In this document: piece by piece, positions 32,660 through 40,297 of the stretch | Layout of the letters: the number at the start of each line of letters is the position of its first letter | Numbering within the stretch: position 1 is the stretch's first letter | Notes under the pieces: model-generated | Databases searched by the model: none | The model's input: the letters and a program-made list of their open reading frames with translations, nothing else | Told to the model about the DNA's origin: nothing | Virus record (IMG/VR): IMGVR_UViG_3300037087_000760 | Coordinates: 124,001-188,000 of that record | Source: a virus | Strand: one strand, 5' to 3' | Length of the DNA stretch: 64,000 nt | Program-made: the position numbers and the translations under genes

Positions 32660-32741
32660 TGTGTCGTACGCAGCCGATCCTGATAAGATCGAGAACTTGT
32701 AACTGGTGTTGAAAATGTGGGTTCGAATCCCACCGGCACAA
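32660..32741 (+). tRNA. tRNA-Ile(GAT)-like lacking a D arm
   Basis: Acceptor TGTGTCG/CGGCACA, anticodon stem CGATC/GATCG with loop CTGATAA, T arm GTGGG-TTCGAAT-CCCAC. Only 8 nt (TACGCAGC) replace the D arm, while 25 nt with a D-loop-like AACTGGTG lie between anticodon and T arms. Confidence 0.55.
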
Positions 32742-32750
32742 CAAAAATTT

Positions 32751-32822
32751 GGGTTGGTAGTACTAATGAAAAACGGCGGCCTGTTAAGCCGCGAGATGTG
32801 GGTTCAAGTCCCACCCGGCCCT
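32751..32822 (+). tRNA. tRNA-Asn(GTT)
   Basis: Acceptor GGGTTGG/CCGGCCC, anticodon stem GCGGC/GCCGC with loop CTGTTAA, T arm GTGGG-TTCAAGT-CCCAC. The D arm (GTACTAATGAAAAAC) is degenerate and lacks the GG pair. Confidence 0.75.
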
Positions 32823-32831
32823 CAATATTAT

Positions 32832-32905
32832 TCCTCAGTAGCTCAGCTGGTTAGAGCATTTGACTGTTAATCAAAGGGTCACAGGTCCAAATCCTGTCTG
32901 GGGAG
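32832..32905 (+). tRNA. tRNA-Asn(GTT)
   Basis: Canonical: acceptor TCCTCAG/CTGGGGA, D arm GCTC/GAGC, anticodon stem TTTGA/TCAAA with loop CTGTTAA, T arm ACAGG-TCCAAAT-CCTGT. Confidence 0.93.
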
Positions 32906-32912
32906 CAAAATT

Positions 32913-32986
32913 CGGAATGTTTGTCTGTGATTGGGTGCACCACACAGATAATAAAGGAAAAATGTGGTTCAATTCCACCATTCCGA
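32913..32986 (+). tRNA. tRNA-like gene, anticodon uncertain
   Basis: Acceptor CGGAATG/CATTCCG and T arm GTGG-TTCAATT-CCAC are clear. The single internal hairpin TCTGTG...CACAGA has a 13-nt loop containing the palindrome GGTGCACC, so no anticodon can be assigned. The D arm is absent. Same plan as the D-armless genes at 32660 and 33096. Confidence 0.4.
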
Positions 32987-32995
32987 GCAAAAATA

Positions 32996-33084
32996 GGGAG
33001 TGTAGCTGATTTGGTTTAGCGGCAGACCGTTAATCTGTGACTGAAAATATTGAAATAAAGTTGGTTCGACCCCATCCTCTCCCG
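32996..33084 (+). tRNA. tRNA-Asn(GTT)-like with extended variable region
   Basis: Acceptor GGGAGTG/CTCTCCC (one mismatch), D arm GCT/AGC, anticodon stem GCAGA/TCTGT with loop CCGTTAA (C33), about 21-nt variable region, T arm GTTGG-TTCGACC-CCATC. CCA encoded at 33085-33087. Confidence 0.55.
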
Positions 33085-33095
33085 CCAGTACATAT

Positions 33096-33175
33096 TGTGG
33101 TGTATCCCCCATGTCTTATAAACATGCATTAAAAGGGTAATAGCGTGTATGTGGGTTCGAGTCCCACCACCACAA
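33096..33175 (+). tRNA. tRNA-Ile(TAT)-like lacking a D arm
   Basis: Acceptor TGTGGTG/CACCACA, anticodon stem CATGT/ACATG with loop CTTATAA, T arm GTGGG-TTCGAGT-CCCAC. The D arm is replaced by TATCCCC, and 24 nt with AAAAGGGTAATAGC follow the anticodon arm. Confidence 0.55.
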
Positions 33176-33180
33176 CAAAT

Positions 33181-33252
33181 GGTCGGGTAAGCTAACGGTT
33201 AAACTGGATGTCTTATACACATCTTTTAAGAGTTCGAATCTCTTCCTGACTA
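33181..33252 (+). tRNA. tRNA-Ile(TAT)
   Basis: Acceptor GGTCGGG/CCTGACT, anticodon stem GATGT/ACATC with loop CTTATAC, T arm AAGAG-TTCGAAT-CTCTT. The D stem is weak. Confidence 0.85.
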
Positions 33253-33257
33253 CAAAT

Positions 33258-33333
33258 GGCGAGATAGCTCAGACGGTTTTAGAGCGTCGGATTCATAACC
33301 CGGAGGTCGAGGGTTCAACTCCCTCTCTCGCTA
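33258..33333 (+). tRNA. tRNA-Met(CAT)
   Basis: Acceptor GGCGAGA/TCTCGCT, D arm GCTC/GAGC, anticodon loop TTCATAA, T arm GAGGG-TTCAACT-CCCTC. CAT could also be a lysidine-modified Ile tRNA; elongator Met is the simplest reading. Confidence 0.88.
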
Positions 33334-33341
33334 CCCAAAAT

Positions 33342-33413
33342 AGTCCTATGGCGTAACGCGAAGCGTGACTCCCCTTGAAGGAGATGGTACTGGTTCGAAT
33401 CCAGTTAGGACTG
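33342..33413 (+). tRNA. tRNA-Gln(TTG)
   Basis: Acceptor AGTCCTA/TAGGACT perfect, anticodon stem CTCC/GGAG with loop CCTTGAA (C33), T arm ACTGG-TTCGAAT-CCAGT. Confidence 0.8.
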
Positions 33414-33418
33414 CAAAT

Positions 33419-33504
33419 ATCAATGTGAACGGAATGGTTATCGTAGAGGTCTCATAAGCCTTTCAACTCGTTGAGTTGTGGTGGTTCGAATCCACTCATT
33501 GATA
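33419..33504 (+). tRNA. tRNA with CAT anticodon and a 6-bp variable-arm hairpin
   Basis: Acceptor ATCAATG/CATTGAT, D stem ACG/CGT, anticodon stem GAGGT/GCCTT with loop CTCATAA, T arm with TTCGAAT. A hairpin CAACTC-GTT-GAGTTG occupies the variable region. Met and Ile2 tRNAs are normally class I, so this is abnormal. Confidence 0.6.
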
Positions 33505-33510
33505 CAAAAT

Positions 33511-33581
33511 AGTCCTGTGGTGTAACGGTAGCATGCGAGCCTTTGAAGCTTTGGGTACAGATTCGAATTCTGTCAGGACTG
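33511..33581 (+). tRNA. tRNA-Gln(TTG)
   Basis: Acceptor AGTCCTG/CAGGACT, D arm GTGT/GCAT, anticodon loop CTTTGAA, T arm ACAGA-TTCGAAT-TCTGT. Closely similar to the gene at 33342. Confidence 0.9.
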
Positions 33582-33587
33582 CAAAAT

Positions 33588-33660
33588 TGTTCTGTCGTAT
33601 AATTGGCAGTACAGCACCCTCTGAAGGTGTATGGTGTAGGTTCGAGTCCTACTGGAACAG
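33588..33660 (+). tRNA. tRNA-Gln(CTG)
   Basis: Acceptor TGTTCTG/TGGAACA, anticodon stem GCACC/GGTGT with loop CTCTGAA, T arm GTAGG-TTCGAGT-CCTAC. Confidence 0.9.
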
Positions 33661-33665
33661 CAAAT

Positions 33666-33737
33666 GGTTCTGTGGTGTAATGCGTAGCACGAGTGATTCT
33701 GAATCACTTGGTTAAGGTTCGAATCCTTACAGAACTA
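33666..33737 (+). tRNA. tRNA-Gln(CTG)
   Basis: Acceptor GGTTCTG/CAGAACT, anticodon stem AGTGA/TCACT with loop TTCTGAA, T arm TAAGG-TTCGAAT-CCTTA. Last of the array; an HNH gene starts 2 nt later. Confidence 0.9.
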
Positions 33738-33738
33738 C

Positions 33739-34053
33739 ATGAAAAAGGACATAAGAAAGACATTTCGTAAAGAGGTATTCACCAGAGATAAGTATACTTG
33801 TAAAGGATGTGATCAAAAACTTGATGAATCTGAATTGGATGCACATCACATCACTGACCGCAATGAAATGCCAAATGGTGGATATGTGAAAGAGAACGGT
33901 ATAACTCTTTGTAAGAAAGATTGTCATATAAAAGCTGAAAAATTTCATATAACAGATGGAAAAGAATGGGTAGAGGGATTTCATCCAGATGACTTATACG
34001 AGAAGATTGATTCATCTAAGGGGAAGGCTGTTTTAATGTCTCAAATTATTTAG
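33739..34053 (+). CDS. HNH endonuclease
   Basis: 104 residues. FTRDKYTCKGCDQKLDESEL and then DAHHITDRNEMPNGG, ITLCKKDCHIKAEKFH. CxxC pairs with a later C, and DAHHI-N-H is the HNH core. It begins directly at the end of the tRNA array, so it may be a homing-type nuclease associated with the array or a packaging/recombination enzyme. Confidence 0.85.
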   Translation: MKKDIRKTFRKEVFTRDKYTCKGCDQKLDESELDAHHITDRNEMPNGGYVKENGITLCKKDCHIKAEKFHITDGKEWVEGFHPDDLYEKIDSSKGKAVLMSQII

Positions 34054-34068
34054 AATAATGAGAAATAA

Positions 34069-34099
34069 TTTTTTTATTGATTTAATTTTTGTATCTTTG
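34069..34099 (+). promoter_or_regulatory. Promoter upstream of 34121 gene
   Basis: TTTTTTTATTG followed by TATCTTTG. It supports the ATG at 34121 as the start of the next gene, since the upstream ATG lies before the transcription start. Confidence 0.65.
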
Positions 34100-34120
34100 T
34101 ATTGTATAAATTTAAATTAT

Positions 34121-34393
34121 ATGAAACAGTTTATTAAACCATCAACATTCAAAGAAAGAAAAAAAAGACCAGATAAAACGAAAGTTGATGAATTTATCGA
34201 AAAGTTCAACAAACTTATAAAAAAGGGAGAATTAGAGGCTAATGATGTACTCAATAAACTCCCATACTTAAATGAATCTGAGTTTAATCTGGCTGTTGCT
34301 ATTGCTCGTGAAAATGGTTGGCAATTAACTCAATTTGAAGATAATTACAACACGACATCTTACCAACTTACAGAAATAAAACTTTCTGTTTAA
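34121..34393 (+). CDS. Hypothetical protein
   Basis: 90 residues from the first ATG after the promoter (MKQFIKPSTFKERKKRPDKT). Basic start, helical middle (FIEKFNKLIKKGELEANDVL). Followed by tRNA-Gln at 34420, probably on the same transcript. Not recognised. Confidence 0.5.
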   Translation: MKQFIKPSTFKERKKRPDKTKVDEFIEKFNKLIKKGELEANDVLNKLPYLNESEFNLAVAIARENGWQLTQFEDNYNTTSYQLTEIKLSV

Positions 34394-34419
34394 AAAACAA
34401 TATATAATCATTGTTGTAT

Positions 34420-34490
34420 TGTCCTATGGTGTAATGGCAACACGTGGGTTTTTGGAGCCTTAGTTCTAAGTTCGAATCTTAGTAGGACAA
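34420..34490 (+). tRNA. tRNA-Gln(TTG)
   Basis: Acceptor TGTCCTA/TAGGACA, anticodon loop TTTTGGA, T arm CTAAG-TTCGAAT-CTTAG. The anticodon stem is weak (TGGGT/GCCTT). Confidence 0.8.
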
Positions 34491-34585
34491 CTCTATCACA
34501 ATATACAAGAAGTCAACTACGATGGGAATCGAGGCCAACACGACAAGGATCAAACTTCGTTATAAAGATATTGTGGATTTTTTCT

Positions 34586-34611
34586 CCCAACCCGAAAGGG
34601 TTGGGTTTTTT
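34586..34611 (+). terminator. Intrinsic terminator after tRNA-Gln
   Basis: CCCAACCC-GAAA-GGGTTGGG followed by six T. It falls inside a long in-frame extension of the next gene, arguing that that gene starts after the terminator. Confidence 0.85.
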
Positions 34612-34623
34612 ATTAAATTAATT

Positions 34624-34848
34624 ATGATTAACATGAGTACAATTTTAGAACAGAGAATCAAGATGGATAACGATGTCTTAAAACGAATAAGACGCGAGAT
34701 CTTAAAGAGTGCCAAGAAAGGTAATTTATATTACTATTGGGAAGTTACTGGATTGAATGAATCCACTATCAGATATATTGTTGATATATTGGAATCTGAG
34801 GGAAAAATGTTTAAGAATAAAGGAAGTTGTAAGATTATCAGGTGGTAA
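34624..34848 (+). CDS. Small winged-helix-like protein
   Basis: 74 residues from the ATG at 34624 (34633 is also possible). ILKSAKKGNLYYYWEVTGLN followed by ESTIRYIVDILESEG looks like a small winged-helix or HTH fold. The 34-codon upstream extension is rejected because it spans the terminator. Convergent with the next gene. Confidence 0.45.
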   Translation: MINMSTILEQRIKMDNDVLKRIRREILKSAKKGNLYYYWEVTGLNESTIRYIVDILESEGKMFKNKGSCKIIRW

Positions 34849-35830
34849 TTGGTTGTTTATTACTATATTCATTTTTTAAAATATTCATCATATCTATATG
34901 ATTATGAACAGTTTTTATCTGATAAATATGGTCTAATCCGTATTCCTTTATTATATTATCTATTCTTTCCTTTTCCATTCCATGCGAACTATAATCACTT
35001 ACTCTTCTTCCACCTTCTTCTTTAAAATATAAAATACTTCCCTTTGGGATCTTGAATGATTTATCATTAACAGCCCATTCTCCCTCAGTTTCGAATGTTA
35101 CACTATTTATTTCAAAGGCTTTTGAAAAAAGTTTCCTCAGTTCAGGAAATTCTAATTTGTCTTTTATGTAATCTTCAATTGGTTTCCAATTTTTCCAAGG
35201 ATAATCCTTTGTCATTGGATAATCAACAACATATTCTTTTAGCATTTCCAAAATTATCTTGACAAAATCATCAAGATTATTTATATGTAATTGACCTAAA
35301 TGATAAAGATCATCTATTTTTTCCGACAAAGTATAATGAATATCCTGAATATAATTAATTATACCGTTTTTATCATGATAAGTATCAAATTTAAGTCCAC
35401 CATCTCTTTTTTTCTTAATATTTCTATAAGCTAAATTTTGAAACAATTTATCTAATGCCCCAGTGAAGGTTATATCTCTTTTACGGCCATTTTTATATTC
35501 GATAAATTGTGGATCATTCATTACTAATCTTCTCCAGTACTTAAAATTTTGTTTACAAAAGAAATCTGGATTGAAGTATTCTATGGGTTCTAAGTTTTTA
35601 TTCAATTTCAAGACTTCAGAACCATTCATTATGACAAGCAACTCTCTGATGTCAAACCAGTGTTTTGCTATCCCATAATGGTCTGAAATTCCCTTTAAAT
35701 TCAAAAATTCCATCCTCATTAAAGAATCCCACACTTTATCATCTCCAACTCTTAAAACTAAATAGAACCAATTAGGTTCATTCTTGGGAATCCATTTCTT
35801 TTCGAATATTTGAAAATCAGTAATCATCAA
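34838..35830 (-). CDS. Putative packaged protein with CTS-like N terminus
   Basis: 330 residues. The N terminus MMITDFQIFEKKW resembles the packaging-signal-like starts in this window. The rest is alpha/beta with Trp/Tyr-rich helices and WYHL-like segments; no catalytic motif is certain. Ends convergent with the small HTH-like gene. Confidence 0.5.
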   Translation of the reverse strand: MMITDFQIFEKKWIPKNEPNWFYLVLRVGDDKVWDSLMRMEFLNLKGISDHYGIAKHWFDIRELLVIMNGSEVLKLNKNLEPIEYFNPDFFCKQNFKYWRRLVMNDPQFIEYKNGRKRDITFTGALDKLFQNLAYRNIKKKRDGGLKFDTYHDKNGIINYIQDIHYTLSEKIDDLYHLGQLHINNLDDFVKIILEMLKEYVVDYPMTKDYPWKNWKPIEDYIKDKLEFPELRKLFSKAFEINSVTFETEGEWAVNDKSFKIPKGSILYFKEEGGRRVSDYSSHGMEKERIDNIIKEYGLDHIYQIKTVHNHIDMMNILKNEYSNKQPITT

Positions 35831-35855
35831 TGTATATATTATTTTTTATGGGCAC

Positions 35856-35879
35856 AAAAAAACCGTGAATTCACGGTTT
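35856..35879 (-). terminator. Intrinsic terminator
   Basis: Palindrome AAACCGTGAATTCACGGTTT. On the minus strand it is followed by seven T, so it ends the transcript coming from the gene at 35901-36530. Confidence 0.8.
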
Positions 35880-35900
35880 AATGTTATATTATATTAGAAG

Positions 35901-36530
35901 TTAAAAGTTAATACCAGTATAATCAATAAGATCTTTCATATGTTCATTCTTATGTCCTTCGGCGTGTTCCATAGCTTCAAAGATATCTGTCTTACTTCTT
36001 TCAGTTTTGAATCCATTTGTAATTATATCAACATATTTAGGATCTGTCCAACTTTTAAATCCAGTTCCATTGATTGCATATGGGTTGAATCCCCAATGAG
36101 CTTTACACTCAACACCATCTTCAATTGTTGGTTGAAAAAAATCCAAAGATCCATAATTTCCAACAAAAAATCTTTTCTTTGTTAGTTTATCTTCAAACAT
36201 CAATCTATATACATTCTTTAAGTCTATCCAATAATATCCGTAGCAAATTCTATATCCGTATTTTTGGGTTTCGCTGAATTTATTTGGATTGAATGAAACA
36301 TTTATCTTTTTTGGATTTTTTGCTTCTATTACTTTATAGTAATTGTCGAATGTAATTCCAATCTCATGAAATTGACCATCTATTAATCCTGCATAAGATC
36401 TCCAACCCAGACCAAAAGCACAATCATACCAATCCCATTCACGGGCAGGGATATTCTCTTTATAAAGTGGTTGAACGACTAACTTTCCTTTACGGATAGT
36501 CAGTCTTTCAATCGGATTTATTGTTTTCAT
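35901..36530 (-). CDS. Hypothetical protein
   Basis: 209 residues from the ATG at 36530 (MKTINPIERLTIRKGKL). Longer in-frame starts would lie inside the upstream membrane protein gene. Trp/Tyr-rich beta-type segments (WDWYDCAFGLGWRSYAGLID), His-rich C-terminal helix. Not recognised. Confidence 0.5.
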   Translation of the reverse strand: MKTINPIERLTIRKGKLVVQPLYKENIPAREWDWYDCAFGLGWRSYAGLIDGQFHEIGITFDNYYKVIEAKNPKKINVSFNPNKFSETQKYGYRICYGYYWIDLKNVYRLMFEDKLTKKRFFVGNYGSLDFFQPTIEDGVECKAHWGFNPYAINGTGFKSWTDPKYVDIITNGFKTERSKTDIFEAMEHAEGHKNEHMKDLIDYTGINF

Positions 36531-36712
36531 TTTCTGACGGCTAAAAGAATGATACCGAAAATAATTATAATTACTGCAAAAGGAATCCACAATGGAGAAG
36601 TAACCCACCACCATGACCATGTTATAGCACCTGTTAATTTAAGAATTAGGAATACGATGAACAATACTGTTCCGAAACTCATTCCACCACTTGCTGTTGA
36701 ATTTTTTGACAT
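36527..36712 (-). CDS. Small membrane protein, Fragile-X-F type
   Basis: 61 residues: GTVLFIVFLILKLTGAITWS followed by WWWVTSPLWIPFAVIIIIFG. The LFIVFLxLKLTGxIxWSWWWVxSPLW pattern matches small phage proteins annotated as transmembrane Fragile-X-F. Two membrane segments. Overlaps the next start. Confidence 0.7.
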   Translation of the reverse strand: MSKNSTASGGMSFGTVLFIVFLILKLTGAITWSWWWVTSPLWIPFAVIIIIFGIILLAVRK

Positions 36713-36723
36713 AATATTAATTT

Positions 36724-37230
36724 TTAATTGTTATTACTTAATAATTGTTGATAATAATTATATTTGTATTTATCATAGTTATCTTTTGTCATAAAAAGTA
36801 GATATATTGTTCCTTTATTAATATTTTTGATTAACCAACGATATACAAATGTATTTCCTTTTGGTTCTTTCCATATATTATTTTTCTTGTCAAAATTATC
36901 AGCATCCGTAGAATTAATAAAGGCTCTTAGATATTTATTGTCGTAATCTTCAATATAAAGTTTGAAAAGGTCAGTATTATACTCCATCATAATTATATAG
37001 AAGTAACAAAAATCACTCTTAGTAAAATAATATAAATTTGTACTCGATTGAAATTTAATCACTATGGAATAATAACCACTATCTATTTTTTCGGGTTTAC
37101 TAATAGAAATAGAAATTGGTTTCAATTGTTTCAGAATGTTTTTTTTGGTTTCACCTATAAATGATTGTGAAAATACGAAATTGAACATTACAATACCAAC
37201 GAGTGTTAAAAATAGTTTTTTCATTATCAT
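36724..37230 (-). CDS. Secreted protein
   Basis: 168 residues with a signal peptide (KKLFLTLVGIVMFNFVFSQ). The mature part is Tyr/Asn/Lys-rich with alternating strands. The start could be the Met two residues in. No family recognised. Confidence 0.5.
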   Translation of the reverse strand: MIMKKLFLTLVGIVMFNFVFSQSFIGETKKNILKQLKPISISISKPEKIDSGYYSIVIKFQSSTNLYYFTKSDFCYFYIIMMEYNTDLFKLYIEDYDNKYLRAFINSTDADNFDKKNNIWKEPKGNTFVYRWLIKNINKGTIYLLFMTKDNYDKYKYNYYQQLLSNNN

Positions 37231-37236
37231 TTGATT

Positions 37237-38103
37237 TTAGATTCCTAATAAATGTTTTGCTAGTGAAACCTCTGGGATATGTTGAAAATAGTACATTACT
37301 CCGAATAAAGATAGAGCCAATGAAAAGAAGAAAAACAAAGCCCATCCAATTTGTTTGTGGGTCATACTTTGATAATTATGTAATTTTTTCCATTCGAACC
37401 AAATTTCGATAACTCCCAGAATCATAAGTAAAGCAAATAATCCTATTTTTAACCAGAAAAACAGAACAGTTGAAGCTAATAGTCCAAATGATAAAATTCC
37501 CAATCCCAACCAAGATTTTAATGAGAAACCAATTGATTTAAATATTCTTCCACCATCCAATGGACTTATTGGTAAAAGGTTGAATAAATTTACAAAGGCC
37601 ATCCATCCGGCTATCGCCGCGAATAATGGATTCAGAGTAATAAAATATACTATTCCAGTAATAATAGTTAGGGCAAATCCCCAAACTGGTCCCATTATAG
37701 CAACAACGAATTCCGTATTTCTTGATTTGAAATCATTCTCAATAACAGCGGCACCACCAATGAATGGTATAAAATAAATGCCCTTAACTTTTAATCCATG
37801 TCTTTTGGCAGCCCATATATGACCAGATTCATGAACAAATAAACAAACCATGATAGCTATGGCGAATGTCCAAGTAGTGAGAAATGCATAACTCACAACA
37901 CTTCCAACGGCCAAACCTATTTTTACCACCTTTGCCCCTTTTAATAATTTTGTTACAACTGGAATGGCTTTAGATCCAATTTTTCCAAGAGCCACAAAAA
38001 ATCCTACAAAGATATTTTTCTTCTTCGGTTTTTCTTCAATCTTTGGTTGATAATTATAAGATGCTTTTACAAAAATTTTTTCTGGTTTTTCTCCAATCAT
38101 CAT
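37237..38103 (-). CDS. Site-2 protease (M50) family membrane metalloprotease
   Basis: 288 residues. The zinc motif HExxH is seen as LFVHESGHIWAAKRHG in the second membrane segment, and the third ligand region as NLLPISPLDGGRIF. About six hydrophobic segments. Family members cleave anti-sigma factors and other proteins within the membrane. Its start overlaps the pnuC stop. Confidence 0.85.
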   Translation of the reverse strand: MMIGEKPEKIFVKASYNYQPKIEEKPKKKNIFVGFFVALGKIGSKAIPVVTKLLKGAKVVKIGLAVGSVVSYAFLTTWTFAIAIMVCLFVHESGHIWAAKRHGLKVKGIYFIPFIGGAAVIENDFKSRNTEFVVAIMGPVWGFALTIITGIVYFITLNPLFAAIAGWMAFVNLFNLLPISPLDGGRIFKSIGFSLKSWLGLGILSFGLLASTVLFFWLKIGLFALLMILGVIEIWFEWKKLHNYQSMTHKQIGWALFFFFSLALSLFGVMYYFQHIPEVSLAKHLLGI

Positions 38104-38714
38104 AATGTAACTTTTTTGAGGTTATAAATTTTTATCCAGTTTATAAATCCATAAATTGCCGTTCCTGTAAAAATCAATGATTCTATAGCGACAAGGTATA
38201 TTCCACTAAATCCAAACAAAAAAACACAAACTATATCACTTATTATCCAGACTAACCAAGATTCAATGTATTTAAAGGATAGTAGGTTGACACCAAGGAT
38301 ACTGAGAACTGTTACTGTGATGTCTAAGAATAGGTTTGCTGACTGTTTTTCTACTGGAAGTATCTGTCGAACTATGAAATCAATAACAAAAATGGAAATT
38401 ATAGTAATTATACTCCAAATTAGACGCTGTTTATTCGTCAACCATCTTAATCCCTTACCTTCGTTTTTATCTGTTTTTCTCCAATAAAATATGGCAACAA
38501 TACAGATGTAAGTAAAGTAAATTTGTAGAATGGCATTAGCGTAAAGTGAATTATTCCAGAAAAGAAAGAAGAAACACACTTGACCGATAATACTACAAAT
38601 CCAATTCCACCAATTAGCTTTTGTGGCAAATATAACGGAAACAAAATTGAAAATCGATCCGATCAATTCCAAGTAAGTTAAATGATAACCATATATTGTT
38701 AAGGCTGTTTCCAT
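38100..38714 (-). CDS. pnuC: Nicotinamide riboside transporter
   Basis: 204 residues with about seven membrane helices. LTYLELIGSIFNFVSVIFAT and NWWNWICSIIGQVCFFFLFW match the PnuC N-terminal half. ESWLVWIISDIVCVFLF and FTGTAIYGFINWI match the C-terminal half. It facilitates uptake of nicotinamide riboside, which NadR (41819) can phosphorylate and adenylate. Confidence 0.85.
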   Translation of the reverse strand: METALTIYGYHLTYLELIGSIFNFVSVIFATKANWWNWICSIIGQVCFFFLFWNNSLYANAILQIYFTYICIVAIFYWRKTDKNEGKGLRWLTNKQRLIWSIITIISIFVIDFIVRQILPVEKQSANLFLDITVTVLSILGVNLLSFKYIESWLVWIISDIVCVFLFGFSGIYLVAIESLIFTGTAIYGFINWIKIYNLKKVTL

Positions 38715-38718
38715 TATA

Positions 38719-39045
38719 TTAAGTTAAATTCATAAATTTTTCTCGTAAAGATTCTTCCATATTTTGTAGAAAAATTTGTTTGTTTTGTAAAACCCATTCA
38801 ACAGCTTCCTGTGATGATGTGAAATAATCCTTTTCGAGTACAAGATCTTTAATATCCATTATCATATATCGTTTAGGTAATGAATATAAAGCTCCATTTC
38901 TATCATAACAATTAGATCCCTGAATATTATAATCTGCCACTAAAATGTGTCTCCACACACCATCATCTGATGGTTTCCCAAAAATTGTATTACTCCATGC
39001 TGGTAAACCAATATTATAAATCTCTAATTCACAAAAATTATTCAT
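38719..39045 (-). CDS. Hypothetical protein
   Basis: 108 residues starting MNNFCELEIYNIGLPAWSN, chosen because the upstream part of the ORF overlaps a small membrane protein. Alpha/beta; FTSSQEAVEWVLQNK near the end. Not recognised. Confidence 0.45.
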   Translation of the reverse strand: MNNFCELEIYNIGLPAWSNTIFGKPSDDGVWRHILVADYNIQGSNCYDRNGALYSLPKRYMIMDIKDLVLEKDYFTSSQEAVEWVLQNKQIFLQNMEESLREKFMNLT

Positions 39046-39056
39046 TTTTGAATTTT

Positions 39057-39218
39057 CAGAAAATATAAAATATTGACATAACCCACAAACAATGCCACAA
39101 TAGAAATACTGAAAACAACCAAAAAGGATGAAAGAAATCACCATCTAAATATGATTTTTCACCCGGTATAATCATAAATCCACCAAAGATTGGTATCCAA
39201 AATTTAATTTTTTCCATT
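39057..39218 (-). CDS. Small membrane protein
   Basis: 53 residues: MEKIKFWIPIFGGFMIIPGE then FFHPFWLFSVFLLWHCLWVM. Two hydrophobic segments. It overlaps the upstream stop by 15 nt and ends 11 nt before the next start. Confidence 0.4.
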
Positions 39219-40001
39219 TTCTTTTATAAATTCATCAATATGTTTAAGTCCACATTGGGTTTGTAATATATCATTGATATCCATGTTGAAATTGGCATAA
39301 TCCCTATGACTATGATCTTCATTTAATAATTTAGTAATTAATTCAATACAATAATTACCCCATACCCTTTTAATCTCCTTTACTCTCCAACTATCATTGA
39401 GGGCTTTATTATATTCAAATTCTCGTTTTTCTATCAATGAATTGAATTTCTCTGATAAATCATTTTCATCGAACTTGACTTTTTTTGACTGTTCGATTTC
39501 CCAGAGATAATAATATACAGTATCTAAGTGTGATTTTATTATATCAGAAGAAGAAACCCAATTCCATTTCTCTTTTTTCCATTCATGTTGACAATCATTA
39601 CATTTGTTAACTTCATTCGTATCCATTTCTCCGTGCATACTACCACTCATACTACCAGAAAATAAGAAAAAATCTCCTTCCACATGACCATCTACCTGAC
39701 CTTGAACTCTCTTTATTCTATCGTTTACTTTCGAACTACCACATTTGGGACATTTATTATTGTGTCTGTTAGCATAACCTTTGTCCTTTTCCTCTTTCTC
39801 TGAAGCTTCATTTTTACAAATTTCATCGAATGATTGATATTGATTCTTTAAAACAGCCAATCTTTTTTCCTTAATAACAGGATCGACAGATTCGAGTTCT
39901 ATTTTCTGAAAAGATCTTTTAATTGAATGCCAAACACCATACCAATTAGTAGTGAATATAATGAATAATACTACTACAGCAACAATAAAAATATATTCCA
40001 T
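39204..40001 (-). CDS. Zinc-ribbon membrane-anchored protein
   Basis: 265 residues: an N-terminal membrane anchor (YIFIVAVVVLFIIFTTNW), then a zinc ribbon with CPKCGSS and later CNDCQHEW, separated by a Gly/Ser-rich loop. The helical C terminus is not recognised. Transcribed from the promoter at 40026-40057. Confidence 0.55.
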   Translation of the reverse strand: MEYIFIVAVVVLFIIFTTNWYGVWHSIKRSFQKIELESVDPVIKEKRLAVLKNQYQSFDEICKNEASEKEEKDKGYANRHNNKCPKCGSSKVNDRIKRVQGQVDGHVEGDFFLFSGSMSGSMHGEMDTNEVNKCNDCQHEWKKEKWNWVSSSDIIKSHLDTVYYYLWEIEQSKKVKFDENDLSEKFNSLIEKREFEYNKALNDSWRVKEIKRVWGNYCIELITKLLNEDHSHRDYANFNMDINDILQTQCGLKHIDEFIKENGKN

Positions 40002-40025
40002 AATTATTTAGTTTATCAATTTTAC

Positions 40026-40057
40026 TAAATGTATGAAAAATAAGTGGAATAAAAAAA
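40026..40057 (-). promoter_or_regulatory. Promoter upstream of 40001 gene
   Basis: On the minus strand TTTTTTTATT is followed by TACATTTA, one mismatch from TAnnTTTG, at normal spacing. Confidence 0.5.
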
Positions 40058-40297
40058 TTAAATTTGGATAAATTTACCAGTAATCATCCCTTTGCGAATC
40101 CATCTCATTAGGGTAATAGATTTGAATGTTGGAGTAAAATATATATCTTTGTTCTCTTTCTCGTCAAGAGTATCAATTTGTAATTCATAATAAGTATCGT
40201 CTACCTTTATATGATAGTAAACCCATCCATTACAAATATGAGATAATTTAGCTGTTGTTCCGTTTACTATTTCAGTTAGTGTGTGTTTATAGTCCAT
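40058..40297 (-). CDS. Hypothetical protein
   Basis: 79 residues, strand-rich (GWVYYHIKVDDTYYELQIDT). Ends just before a promoter and shares its first base with the upstream stop. Not recognised. Confidence 0.45.
   Translation of the reverse strand: MDYKHTLTEIVNGTTAKLSHICNGWVYYHIKVDDTYYELQIDTLDEKENKDIYFTPTFKSITLMRWIRKGMITGKFIQI

Noticed and set aside
34522-34623. Upstream part of the ORF at 34522 as a third attenuator leader peptide
   Set aside because: It precedes a good terminator, but its codons (MGIEANTTRIKLRYKD) show no amino-acid bias and the downstream gene is not a tRNA. The terminator more simply ends the tRNA-Gln transcript.
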